Shown here: piece by piece, positions 27,701 through 38,673 of the stretch
Layout: each line of letters opens with the position of its first letter
How positions within the stretch are numbered: the stretch's first letter is position 1
NCBI GenBank assembly: GCA_035041965.1
Contig: JAPYMA010000316.1
Coordinates: 1 to 64,000, forward strand
Reading direction: 5' to 3'
DNA length: 64,000 nt
Origin: Anisakis pegreffii
Lineage: Eukaryota > Nematoda > Chromadorea > Rhabditida > Anisakidae
Program-made: the position numbers and the translations under genes
The notes under the pieces: model-generated
Seen by the model: only the letters and a program-made list of their open reading frames with translations
What the model was told of the DNA's origin: nothing
Database searches by the model: none

Positions 27701-27885
27701 CTGAACGCAAATTCGTTCAATTAATCAGAGTGCATTTTTTGGGCTTAATTCGAGTGCTCCTTCGTGAATATCATTGAGCCATATGAAAGAATAGTGGCAA
27801 AACTCTACGACTGACAAATCACTAATGCATTTCAATCAACAATCCAGAAAGCCGGAAAACAAGCACCTCACGCGGAACTCAAAGA
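24718..27885. other. Gene-poor AT-rich region
   Basis: About 3.2 kb with a (TG)n run near 25532-25542 and many ATGA/TGAA-rich words. Two plus-strand frames (26186-26380 and 26496-26789, 64 and 97 codons) have no splice context that would support them. Nothing else is seen. Confidence 0.5.
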
Positions 27886-28057
27886 TCATATTGAAACTTC
27901 AGTGAAATCGGAACTGAATCTTATGCAGTCATCTACGATATCTTGATATATTCTCGTGAAAAGTTCACAAGAGTTACGCTGAAAATCGAGCTGGCCAGGT
28001 GAAGAACGCCAAACGAATTGTGCTATAAGCGACGTAAAATCGCTGAAAGAGCCTCTT
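27886..28057 (-). CDS. Probable terminal exon of an unknown gene
   Basis: It follows a good CACTTTCAG acceptor and runs 57 codons to a stop at 27886. Composition is that of a folded protein (RGSFSDFTSLIAQFVWRS, FTRIYQDIVDDCIRFSSDF). No domain is recognised. A frame upstream at 28950-28830 could be another exon of the same gene. Confidence 0.45.
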
Positions 28058-28829
28058 CTGAAAGTGAGCAACGAATAATACGGATGAATAGCTTTCGAAA
28101 TATCACTAAAGTGTGTCCGATTCTATGAGCATCTTATGGGCTGAAGTGGAATGGCAAACCACTGAACGAATGCGGTACTAAACAAGCTGAAATATTGCAG
28201 CTGATAAGACTTTCAATGCTTCTCGTTTCACATAAACATAGTGCCAAATCAATAACTTAATGCGCTCTGTCTTCAGCATCTATCTATCCATCCATATATT
28301 GATACTCGGCTAACCTAAAGGATAAGATGAAAATGAATAAGATATAACAGCCATTCATCCAAAACCAATTTAATTCAATCGTTATTCCTTCTTCCATAGT
28401 CCATTTTTGCTCATTGTCAGACTAACAATGACAACCACGCGAGCAATCGACACATTACTGAAACACAACTAACTAAATGCTACATCCGAATTTCTCCATA
28501 AGCAAATCACCTTCTATATGGTGATAATATATGATGAATGTGAAATTATCTCGATTCATGATACGAATATCAGCCTTCACAAATCCCTATGATATAACTT
28601 CACTTGATTATTCTCAGTGGTGCTCTTTTAACGAGTTAAATGCTTTAAATGCTGAGAAGCAAGATTGGTCCCAATTTCGTTAGGCAAATAATACGAATGC
28701 ATATAATTCAATGCTATGAAGTTCTATGACACTATGAATTAAATGAAAACGCACGGTTTCATGAGATCATGTGATCATCAACGAGATAGATAGATATGTG
28801 CATCATCTTCATTAGTTGACATTTAGTAC

Positions 28830-28950
28830 CGCCATCACTTAATAAACTCAACTGATACCATTCCATAAAAAATTCAACCGCGAATTGACTAACAATCCAG
28901 ATAGCAGATGTGCCGAGGTATTCAATGAGCTTGGCCCAAATAGTCAATGA
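28830..28950 (-). CDS. Possible internal exon, hydrophobic, unknown
   Basis: An open frame with LIEYLGTSAIWIVSQF and FFMEWYQLSLLSDGG, ending at a possible donor GGTACT. Amphipathic and hydrophobic content suggests a membrane or packed helical protein. The 5' limit is uncertain; no clear acceptor was found. Confidence 0.25.
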
Positions 28951-29321
28951 GATTGTTTCAAGAAAGGCAAAATTCGAATGCGATTTGCGTCTTGGTCATA
29001 CATGCTCGCTTTCATTAGTTAAATGAGGAAACAAATGCTTAAAAGTTCAACATCAAATCTTAAAAGAGTGATAAAGATTTTTAGAAATCAGTGATTATTT
29101 CTGCCTCTTTCATCATAATGATCTGCTTATAAATCACATTTCATATCTCATTAAGCTGGTCTCAACGGGCGATTTCGGGATGGAACGGAATAACTTTAAG
29201 CGATATATTGACAATATCCTCATGGCGAGTGAGCATTAGCCGGCACCACATAACCACACGATGATATAGCATCAATAAGTGGTTGCTGCCGTTTGTTACT
29301 AGAGGATATGTTTCACACAAT

Positions 29322-29451
29322 AAAAGTTTTACAATGAAAATATGAAGTTATAGTGGAAAGCCATTATGCATCCACTGAAAGTGATCTTTAGAAGCATATA
29401 TTCAAGTACTTCTGAATTTTAAAAGTTTTAACAATGAAAATATGAAGTTAT
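29322..29451 (+). repeat. Pair of 30-bp direct repeats
   Basis: AAAAGTTTTACAATGAAAAT with its following TATGAAGTTAT at 29322-29351 recurs, with one extra A, at 29421-29451, about 70 bp apart. Confidence 0.8.
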
Positions 29452-29790
29452 GGCCTTTTTGCAATTTTCCCGGAAGAGAGGTGGAGTGAAAACAAGAAAG
29501 ATATACAGTTCTATCCTGTCAGCTGTTCAAGAGCCACAAATCATTTCTTGTTTTTATCATCTATCTACTCAGTTTAGATAAAACACTGAAATGACATCAC
29601 AATGCGGCTATCGACTCGAACAATAAATTGGCATGGAATAGGCATTCCAAATTCTCATTTGCAAAATTTCAGCAGCTTATACAATCGAAGAAACGAATAA
29701 TGAATTCGTTTTGGATGCGAATGGTTCAATTAAACAGCATTGAAACACGTCTCCCATGCATTCTAGCACACACTATCAATAACCAACAAA

Positions 29791-30429
29791 TATCAACTAT
29801 TCATGAAGTTATTGCATGGCTCTGGTATAATATATGAAATCGTCCGAATTGAAGCATTAATCCGGGAACGGCAAACAAATGGATTCAAACAAGACCGTTA
29901 CTAAAATGTTCGCTTCAATAAAGCGAACAAATCCAACTGCAGTTTCAAAGTGCGACTTCCTCAGTTTGCTAATACGGCTAATTTGCTTTCATGGCTTTCA
30001 TTCGAAGCAAAGAATGAAGCTAATTGCTTCATTAGGGCAACAACAACCCATTCGTTACAAATCATTCATCCCAAATAGCCAAAAATGACTCGAAAGATTC
30101 AATCATTCAAGAGAACACATTATGTTACTCTTGTTTGGAATTCACATTAAAGGATTTCACAAATTTCAGCACTATTCTTTCACCGAGTAATTTGCCAACA
30201 AACCCGTCGTAAAAATGAAGTAAAACTAAGTGGTGAAATTTTAAGTAAAGCTGAAGTTCCATGCAATGAAAAGTACTGGATCAAACATAAGATACATTAT
30301 ATTTAGCAATGCTCTTGTTTGGATCCATTTATTTGCCGTTCCCGGATTAATGCTTCAATTCGACGATTTCATGTGCCATAGCCATGCAATAACCTCATGA
30401 ATGGTTGATAAACATAAGATACATTATAT
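29791..30429. repeat. Inverted repeat of about 110 bp with flanking 20-bp direct repeats
   Basis: 29791-29904 is repeated in inverted orientation at 30303-30409 (about 85-90% identical by eye, sharing ATTAATCCGGGAACGGCAAA). The right arm alone is flanked by perfect 20-bp direct repeats, AAACATAAGATACATTATAT, at 30283-30302 and 30410-30429. Plus-strand frames of about 69 codons lie across the left arm and spacer and are probably chance. Confidence 0.85.
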
Positions 30430-31278
30430 ATACGTATATACATACGATACTTCAATTTACTAAATCGCGAATAATTCAATTGAATGAATGAATATCTGTT
30501 ATGACTTTGAGGAACTACAAAAAAGTTGAACGCATTTAGAGATTAGGATATTGCAGATTAAAACTGATTGCGAGCCAGGTATATTCACAATGCAATTCTC
30601 GGATGCCAGGAAAGAATGCGAGTCGATTCAGTCGAATGAACGGGATTTATAATGAAAATAATATGGAATTAAAAAACAACAGGTGACACTGTATCCAGAA
30701 CAAAATTTGAGCAAAATTCCGACTTCACAACGGATTAAAGTGTGTGTCTCGAACGCCCGCATCACTACCAACAAATTACTATCCCCATCAAATGCATTTC
30801 GAATGCATTCACATCTTCTCAACCAAAATCAACAACTGGTTAGTTGCGAAAATTACAGTTAATGCATTGCAACATATACACATGCGTGAAGCAACATTAT
30901 GTTGTGCATTTAAGCAGAAGTAATCCTCACACTCCATTCAAAAATCCAACAAAGCAAATCGATTTACGCCATGCTCGATTGTTGCCATATGATACAGTGA
31001 TCATCTGATGATGCAGTGATATCACCGAAAATAAACGATGCTTTAGCCATAAAAGTCTATTTGAGGTGTTTGGAAATACCATGCAGCTGTATTGGTTGTA
31101 TTGAAAAATTCAGTATTGTAAATCTCAGTGAAATCGAGACATTTGAAATAGTACACACTAGTAATTGTTACCTTTAAATATGTTCACTAGCTGACAATGT
31201 GCGCTGTGGCACAAGAGGCCACGAATTCATTAGTTGTTAGTTAACCTTTTTGTACGATGCATTTTATGGACGTGGAAG

Positions 31279-31455
31279 TCACAGTCCGAAGAATTGTTGA
31301 AGCCGGCGCATCAGAACTGAGTGAATGATACCGAGATTCGGTAGCTCGCAAATTACGACTGATAGCCGCCGATCAAAATTGGAAGAGGGCGATCGGTTGA
31401 TGGCTTTCGGACGAGCAAATTCCAGTGTCTGCCGGGAAAAATTCATTGGTAGCAA
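31279..31455 (-). CDS. Probable coding exon, frame uncertain
   Basis: A GC-richer block after a GGATTTCAG acceptor. One frame is open for 58 codons to TGA 31279 (MNFSRQTLEFARPKAINR). Another is open for about 28 codons (TNEFFPADTGICSSESHQ) and also reads naturally before its stop. Either would be a last exon on the minus strand. No domain recognised and no partner exon found nearby. Confidence 0.35.
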   Translation of the reverse strand: MLPMNFSRQTLEFARPKAINRSPSSNFDRRLSVVICELPNLGIIHSVLMRRLQQFFGL

Positions 31456-31758
31456 CTGAAATCCGCTACTGTACACTGCCTCAGTTCAAACCATATCTCA
31501 TTGTAGTATTATGTCTATGGTTAAGCGTGAATTTACTCTCGCTTACAGACATCTGTTCCCATCACTGTATTTTTAACAGTTAGAAATTCATTATCACAGT
31601 CAAAATTAATGCTTTTTGAAATTGTTATTATGTTTTTGCTATTGTCGTTATTGATATGGTTATTTACACCGGCACTATTGTCGAAATGAGCCCAATTCAA
31701 TTGTCTCTTTATTTTTGCATTTCCCTACCAACGATATCGAAATTCAGCACAGGTTTTA

Positions 31759-31838
31759 GACCGATCTCGGATCGAACGTACGCCTTCTGAGCTGATCGCA
31801 TCCTTAAAGCCCAGCATGACCCCCGTACACCACCGGCC
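31759..31838 (-). ncRNA. tRNA-related sequence with Pol III A- and B-box likeness
   Basis: On the minus strand the ends pair as an acceptor stem (GGCCGGT with ATCGGTC, counting G-U). Inside are an A-box-like TGGTGTACGGGG and a B-box-like CGTTCGATCC. The anticodon and T stems pair poorly, so this is most likely a tRNA-derived SINE fragment or a decayed tRNA rather than a working gene. Confidence 0.45.
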
Positions 31839-32092
31839 CACTGCATGATCATTTCGAATCTATTTAAAATTCTCCCAATTCACGTCATATAATATGTCGG
31901 CTTCTCGCGATAAACGCGACAATTATGATTGCTATTACTGCTATCGTGATATTGAATTTACTATGTAATTTCCTTTAGTACGGCTATTATAATCATTATG
32001 ATCGTAACGGCACCAGTAGTTTTTTATTTTCAAAAAGGTTTTTGCGGTCATTCTGAAAACCGATGCGAGAGCATCTCATATTTTATTTCAAC

Positions 32093-32140
32093 TATTGTTG
32101 AGATGAAGAAAGTATATATACTTCCTTCATCTCAGCAATA
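32093..32140. repeat. 48-bp near-perfect palindrome
   Basis: Two 24-nt arms meet with no spacer: TATTGTTGAGATGAAGAAAG... and its inverse ending ...CTTCATCTCAGCAATA. Only one A-C mismatch and one G-U pair break the symmetry. Confidence 0.9.
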
Positions 32141-33008
32141 AGCTCAATTCATTTCATTCATTCTTATCGAAAACATTATATGCGGTACTCAAGTCAAAAC
32201 TACAAATTTTTCATCCTAAAAACAAAAAAGTGGCCATGATTTGCGGAAAGATGAATAATAATTCATCAAGAAAACAGTTCGAAAGTCAAATAACCACCCA
32301 ACGCAGTGAATGTTACTGAAATAATTTCCAGGAGAGGAATTGCATGAATAGAAACAGTGAATGCCTGAGGCTGTCGTGCACTGTTAATCATACACTTGGA
32401 ACAGTTTCCATCATTAGATCTATTCCACTATCAACTAGTCGCTATATCAATTAATTGCATCAGATCATATGCACAATATGAAGTTGTTCATCTGAAATTA
32501 TCTATAGTGCTAATGCATTTGTTGGAGACTACTGATTGTTATTGTTGTGTTATTCCATTCATAATGAGTTGGTTTCAAGAACAATTCACAAGAATTATTT
32601 TATTGATGAGATATTCTAAAGAAGAGATGAAATGAAGAGATGAAACGAGCAAGAGTTTATGAGACTTTATAAATAATGAGATCAACCATTCATAAATAAT
32701 GCACACCAAAAGTGGAGAATGTTAAACAGTTCAGCATGTTCAAAATTCGATGAAAATAAAAAAGTTTCAGCAAAAACTAATTCCCAGTCGTGAAAATTTC
32801 ATCAGAAGCGAATTGAACATTGAATGAGAACAATTTGTGTTGTAGATGTTGTGCATCGATCAAGAAACAGATTATCGGTAGTAAGACTTATCTCAAAATT
32901 GCGAATACTAAAAGGTTAGAAATTTGATTCTATCATTCAATAGTTATCATGCATCCAATGGTAAGCAATAGCAATGGAAGTGTGCGATACTATGATACGA
33001 TAGGATAA

Positions 33009-33544
33009 TTATTGCTGAAATTTTGTTAAGAACGGTGGTCTTGGTCGTGATGGGCATACATCGGCACACTCCGAGATCATACAAGCTCGAATCAGACGCA
33101 GGGTGGCCAGGGATTCGTCTTCGCCGGCTTGGCCCGGTATATGGCCCAGTTCATGAGTAGCTGCCTGAAATGTTCGGGTTCATCAACCGCTTTGATTTTA
33201 TTTATTCACTTATTTATTCAATCAGCAAATCCAACTCAATACGAGTTTATGCCTCTCTGTTATCACTCAGACTTTTCTGAACCTCAGGTATTCCTCAATC
33301 ATGTCAGCATTTCAGCAACCTAGAGGCATGCATCTCTTACTGATATCTGTAATCCATTAGTCATCGCCATAACTCTTACTAGAACGTCTCTTCGAATGGT
33401 TTCCTGATCAAAATGACAATAAGAACAAATCATTTAAATGACTAACCGCAGCGATCGTATACCAGCAAGTTATTTTACAACACCGACATGGTTGCAGCTT
33501 CTCCTGTTCGGCCGTACAACTCGGTGGAGCTTCGTCCGATGATA
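33009..33544 (-). CDS. 3' exons of a cysteine-rich, probably secreted protein
   Basis: Two exons in phase: 33544-33447 (after GATTCTAG) and 33164-33009 (after ACATTTCAG, ending TAA). The first carries a compact cysteine cluster (LQPCRCCKITCW); the second has RACMISECADVCP, typical of small disulphide-rich nematode proteins. The second exon starts with AATHELGHIPGQAGED; the HELGH resembles a zinc protease site, but the third ligand expected in GxxHD is absent, so I do not call it a protease. The 5' exon with a signal peptide is not placed; the segment at 34667-34500 begins plausibly but joins out of phase. Confidence 0.45.
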
Positions 33545-33745
33545 CTAGAATCGAAATTCGAGGGAATAGTTTAGATTTCCATGAAGGTGAATTAAAATTC
33601 CAAGGCAGAAAACTGGAATTGCGAGAAAAGAAACTGAATTCACAAGAAATTCAACTGAAACTACCATGGAATAGATCGGAATTCTAGGGAAACGAATCGA
33701 AATTTCAAAATAATGACTGAAGTTTTGGGATTTTCAATAATATGA
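33545..33745. repeat. Degenerate tandem array with about 21-bp period
   Basis: Successive units share a C(T/G)GAATT or CTGAA core about every 20-22 bp (for example at 33615, 33636, 33656, 33678). The array lies in an intron or 5' flank of the cysteine-rich gene. Confidence 0.6.
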
Positions 33746-34499
33746 AATGCTGTTCATCACCGTCACATGGACCAATCGAGCAACAGTTTTCTTAGGATTA
33801 CAGGCTAACTCTTCTAAAGAGACACATGAATAGATAAAATATGATGCACCAACCTGTGGCTAATAATAAGGTGATTGATAGGAGGAACAACATGAAAACT
33901 GATCGTGTTTTGAATGTGATGGAATGCATCTCTTCTTGTTCAATGTGTTGCTCTAAAAGCTCGAAATATTTGATTCGACTGAAATTAAAGCATCAGCGAC
34001 TGCTAACGACCACTGGACATATCTTACTTAACCACATTTCTAGAAGCGATCGTATTTCCATTGAAAAAAGGAAATCCCAAAATTCAATTGCTATTGAATA
34101 CGCTACCGATAGCATCATAAGTCGCCATTCAATGATGAATGCAATAGAACATTGATGGGCGACGACAGATCAAAAGATGAGTAACTTAAGCATCAACAAA
34201 TGCACATGCATTCATTTGTGTTGGGTTCAGTTGCGTCACAAAACCTAATGAGCACTCCATGTGAAATGAATAACTACATGATTTAAAACATAAAACGATA
34301 CTACCAGCAGCAATTTAGTTTACAAATTTGATTCACTTAAAAGATCTCGAATCATTTCTTAAGATTATTCGTGAAGAATCGCTCGACAGGTTATTTGTTA
34401 CACAGCGAAATCAGAGCAGCCTTCAGCTGGTTTGCTCAACTGTGAATGAATGCTTCAGACTTCGTCTAAACGAAGTTTGATGACCAACATAAATTGCAC

Positions 34500-34667
34500 C
34501 TGTTTGAACTGATCATAAGAAAAGTTCATGACTTTTTTTCCGTTATTTGGTGCTTTAACATTATCACCTGCAACCTTTTTGCTGACAACTCGCTTACAAA
34601 AAGCTATTAATGTTAATAGGACATCTGTTATGATTAGAGTTTTAGGCAAGATGTTTAAACCAGTCAT
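34500..34667 (-). CDS. Possible first exon with signal-anchor-like start
   Basis: ATG at 34667, then a hydrophobic stretch (TLIITDVLLTLIAFC), a Lys-rich segment and MNFSYDQFKQ before a CAG|GTGCAA donor; 56 codons. It could be the 5' exon of the cysteine-rich gene at 33 kb only if another exon restores phase. Chance is possible. Confidence 0.28.
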
Positions 34668-35330
34668 GTCGTAAAAATAATGATAGCAAAAGTAAGAGTC
34701 ATGCTTAAGCCATCACTGATCAAAACTTTATAATCGGCAAAATCAGAGACTGCGGGAGGAATAGAAACGGAATTTCAGTGTATTTCATCACCCTCGTCGA
34801 AGGTTCATATCAAAATAGAAATGTAAAGAAGAAAAATTAAGATGACGGTACAAAACTGAAAGAAGGAGGCAAGATGAAGAATGCGTTTTGTTAAGGAATT
34901 CTAAGCAGTCTCGGTCAGATTTGCTATCATCGAGACAATGCTATAGCACATAAACTAGTGCTAATCACGCATTGCCAATGCCCGTTTGGAAATAACATCA
35001 CTGTTAATTATACATTTGATTAAAGAGGAGCAAAACAGGACACGTCATAAATTGCTTATGCAACAGATCTGTCTTAAAAACAGCCAGTTCATAATGCGGA
35101 GAAATTACCGACGAAACGAGTGGAAACAGAAAGTAGGAATAATATGGGGCAGGAATATGGTATCAGGCATCTCAGGATAGGTGTAAAGAAATGACGAATA
35201 CTATTGCATGCTAGTCGATATTTAATGGCGCAGTTATTGAGCTAAGAAACATTTCAAAGACTCAAATTTTCTTCTATTGAAATGATCTGCTATGGGATCA
35301 CAATGCACACGATCAAGGCAATCTAGTCGA

Positions 35331-35459
35331 GATCTTATTTCCTGTTGACGGTCAATTGAATTGCGCGAAAATACACATTGTTCCAACGGAAATCACTCAT
35401 TAAATCAAAAGTCTTGCAACAATATTTAATTTCAAGCAACCACTTCATGTACAGCTGAT
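35331..35459 (+). repeat. Dispersed repeat, copy A
   Basis: About 130 bp related to 36819-36945 (same strand), sharing TCTTATTTC, GCGAAAAT, the ATCAAAAGT block and CACTTCATGTA-AGCTGAT. No ends or coding capacity are visible. Confidence 0.7.
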
Positions 35460-36818
35460 CAGCGACCAATGTGTAATTTCAAGTGGTGTATAATTTCAGA
35501 AGCGCTGCTGTATAATTTCATCTCGAAGCCTATCGAAGACCACTCAATCCGTGGCATCATTATACGCACCTTTCATTAATTGGCTATCCCATAAAGGAGA
35601 AAACATGTATGTGGGCTTAATTGGAGCACACAACAAATAAGAGGAAGGGCTGAAACACACTCAAATTCGAACAAAACTCCTTCCTGATCGTTCACTTTGA
35701 TTAATTGTTATGCGTGTGACTCTAAGAGAAACTAAACGAATTGTTCATCTTGAATAATAATTGGAAATGCATCAATCGCAAAGGAAACGATGTTAAGCAT
35801 ATAGAGACTCGGAACTACGAAACCCTTCTGCGGATTAACACATAAATGATACATTCCTCATCAAGTTGATAGCTTGTTTTCGTCACTTTCAATTTGAATT
35901 CAATATCAATTCTGGAATAAAAACTGATTCGAAGGAGACTTTTACGTGAATATTGTACAAATAGCTGCACAGTTGGAGCAGATCTCCCTCTTTACAGATC
36001 GCTAGTTGGCGTGTTGATCATACGAAACAATTTTCACAAACCATAAATATATCTTTCAAAAGTCCAGATTCGGACTGCATGAATAGTTTTCTTAAATATT
36101 TGATTAAACCAACGACAAATAATCAGTTCAAAGAGCTAATCAAACTGCAGACAGATGAACAAATAATCAAGTTCAAGCGATCGAAACGATGCCCACTCCT
36201 CAAATGCTCGCCATTGGTGCTGACTGATATTTCTGGAAATGCTTATACATTTGAACAACTTATATTTCATCAGAGTTGATTGTGAATTCAACAAAAAACG
36301 AATTTCAATAGTTGAGATGACGAGAGGCAAAGCTTTTCATTTGATGAAGTAAGCTTATTGAATAAAATCTAAAAAAATTGCTGATGTTTTAGTTGATTAA
36401 ACATTGTGACTGAATCGCAATTTGAATCTAATTTCCGATTCTTTGCTGATCGTCGTTCTGCATTTAAAGCATTTTGGCTGTATGTTCATCGAATAATTAG
36501 TTATATTCATGATCAGATGAAACTTAAAACCTCGAGAAAATGAAACCAAATTTGAAACAAGAAATGAAACATGACATATCAAATTCGTGACATAAAAATT
36601 TTCCAAAAATAACTGCTGAACGATGACAACCGACAATTCAGCAAGACTCTTCTAAAGCAAAATTCCAATCCTTCGTGTTGAATCCACACCATTATCTATC
36701 CAAAGCGCTGTCATTCCAATTCATCCATCTTAAACCATCAATCTTATATAAACAGATACACCTATTCCCGTTCATCTCCTCATGATTTCATCGAATCGCA
36801 ATTCAGATGGCGTGGAAA

Positions 36819-36945
36819 GGTCTTATTTCTTGCTGGTATTTAGTTAAATTTCGCGAAAATCGCATTGTTTCAATGGATTTCACTCACGAAATCAAAAGTT
36901 TTCCGATAATGTTCGCTTCAAGCAAACACTTCATGTAAAGCTGAT
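36819..36945 (+). repeat. Dispersed repeat, copy B
   Basis: Second copy of the 35331-35459 repeat, roughly 75-80% identical by eye. The two copies lie 1.5 kb apart in DNA with no supported gene. Confidence 0.7.
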
Positions 36946-38222
36946 GGATGAAAGTGCCCGATTGCATCGTGAAATGAAACAATGAAAGCTTGATAAGAGG
37001 TAGTGTGAAGTGATCTTATACGAGCACATGAACTGACATGCAATAAATTCATTTTCCTCAAATGCAACTCGGAATCGCAACGAAATAAAATGAAACAATG
37101 AATGCTCAAGTACTAAATTGGCTGCGATAAAGAGCCAATCAGCTACGAGCAAACCATTGATGTATAAAACTTCGATAATTTGACTTTAAAAATAGTGTTG
37201 ATAATAAATGACAACAGTACTACTCATATCAACAGCAATAACAATGATGATCATAGTAATCCTAATAAAATGATAGTAATAACAAAAGAATAACGACAAC
37301 ACAATAAGGCTAATGAAATAATAATGTGAAAATGGTTTATAATAAAATAATAATAATAATTACAATACCGATGGAATTCCTACGATAATTTTTCTTATGA
37401 TGGAATGAACCTTTCAGTTGAATGCTTACATTGGAGTTAATAATTGCTATTCACTTCAAACGAATTCAGCAGCTGATATTTATTCTTTCAGATACGAAAC
37501 TTGAACACAAATCAGCGCTGATGAATAATTCATTTCTAGAGACAGGCAATTTTATCAAGAAATATTTGCCGTTTTAACAGAAATTTATGATCCACATTAA
37601 AGAACAATCAGACCGAAGTGTGCCTATCGGATCGCGAATAGCTTCATTTTTTCTATCGTATCGTCTAATTGTAAGAGATCTGTTATTTTTTGGGGTGCAG
37701 AAGAGCCATCCAAAGAAACTAACGAAGCCACTTTTGTGATCAATAGCAACTGGTACATATAAGATGTTGTTTTTCGCCAGCTTCACTTAATTTGTGGATG
37801 AAATTCAGAAATTACTGTGATTAGAAATCATTCTTGAAGGGGAGCACTTCAACTATGCAATGGTTCTTCACAGCTTTTCAGAGTGCCACTTCAACTAGGC
37901 CACTATTCGATATCACTGATATCGACTCAAAGTCGACATACATGATTGGAAATGGAACATATTTGCTTGATTTCGCTCAGGATTAGACGAAAACGTATCG
38001 TTGATGGAGAGAGCTTTCAAACATTAGCATCAAACCGATAGATTATCGAATTCATCTGACGATGAATGCAACGTTGATCAGTGCAAAGAAAAATAACCGT
38101 AATGTGAAGCGAATGATTTTTTGATGCGCTTTTCAAACGTTCTTCATTGTTATTCTAAACGCTCGCAGCGATCCAATAAAAAGTCACCATATTGCGATTA
38201 AATGTTCGCACAACATACTTAC

Positions 38223-38673
38223 ATCCGAACCTTCGAAGTCCGATTGAGTAAATATTCATCGTTAGGTGGAAAAGATCGAACAATATTGCTGCTGAGCAAA
38301 CAAACCTAAAGCTATCTTAACAATATTGCAACCCATTTTCATATAGGCACTACCTGTCTCTGTGGCTATCATAATGTTTTTAAAGTATCAATGACTGAAA
38401 CTTGAGCTCATGCATAACCACAAAACCATCCACAGCAACACCAACAACAAGATCGGTGCTATGTCCAACCATCCATTTTATATGTTGCCGTAACCCACTT
38501 ATCTAAAAACTGATATCTGTTTAATGCTACCTATATCCTCCCCCCGTTTCACAGCAAACAATCATCTTAATCGTTCAAAGCCCATACCTATTTGCCTTAG
38601 TCAATGTTCCATTACGAGCGAGCTGGAACTGGGCTAATGAACCAGCACTGGCAATTGCCTGAGTACGGCTCAT
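38223..38673 (-). CDS. 5' exons of an unknown gene, possibly beta-propeller-like
   Basis: Three exons close in phase: 38673-38588, 38497-38402, 38291-38223. Start MSRTQAIASAGSLAQF at 38673. Exon 2 reads HIKWMVGHSTDLVVGVAVDG followed by FVVMHEL, a strand-turn-strand pattern like a propeller blade. Exon 3 reads RSFPPNDEYLLNR before a strong GTAAGT donor. The 3' part is not found with confidence. The family is not recognised. Confidence 0.5.

Larger units (their letters stand above)
31456..33008. other. Intergenic region with a tRNA-related sequence and a long palindrome
   Basis: Apart from those two items (31759-31838 and 32093-32140) no gene is supported. The plus frame at 32396-32635 has no splice context. 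Confidence 0.5.
34668..38222. other. Gene-poor region
   Basis: Besides the two dispersed repeat copies, 37200-37370 is very AT-rich with many AATAAT units. The minus frame at 37786-37574 (YVPVAIDHKSGFVSFFGWLF) might be a further exon of the gene starting at 38673, but its phase does not fit exon 3. No other gene is supported. Confidence 0.45.

Noticed and set aside
33126..33164. HELGH zinc-protease motif
   Set aside because: The expected GxxHD continuation is IPGQAGED, with no third histidine, and the surrounding protein is a small Cys-rich type.
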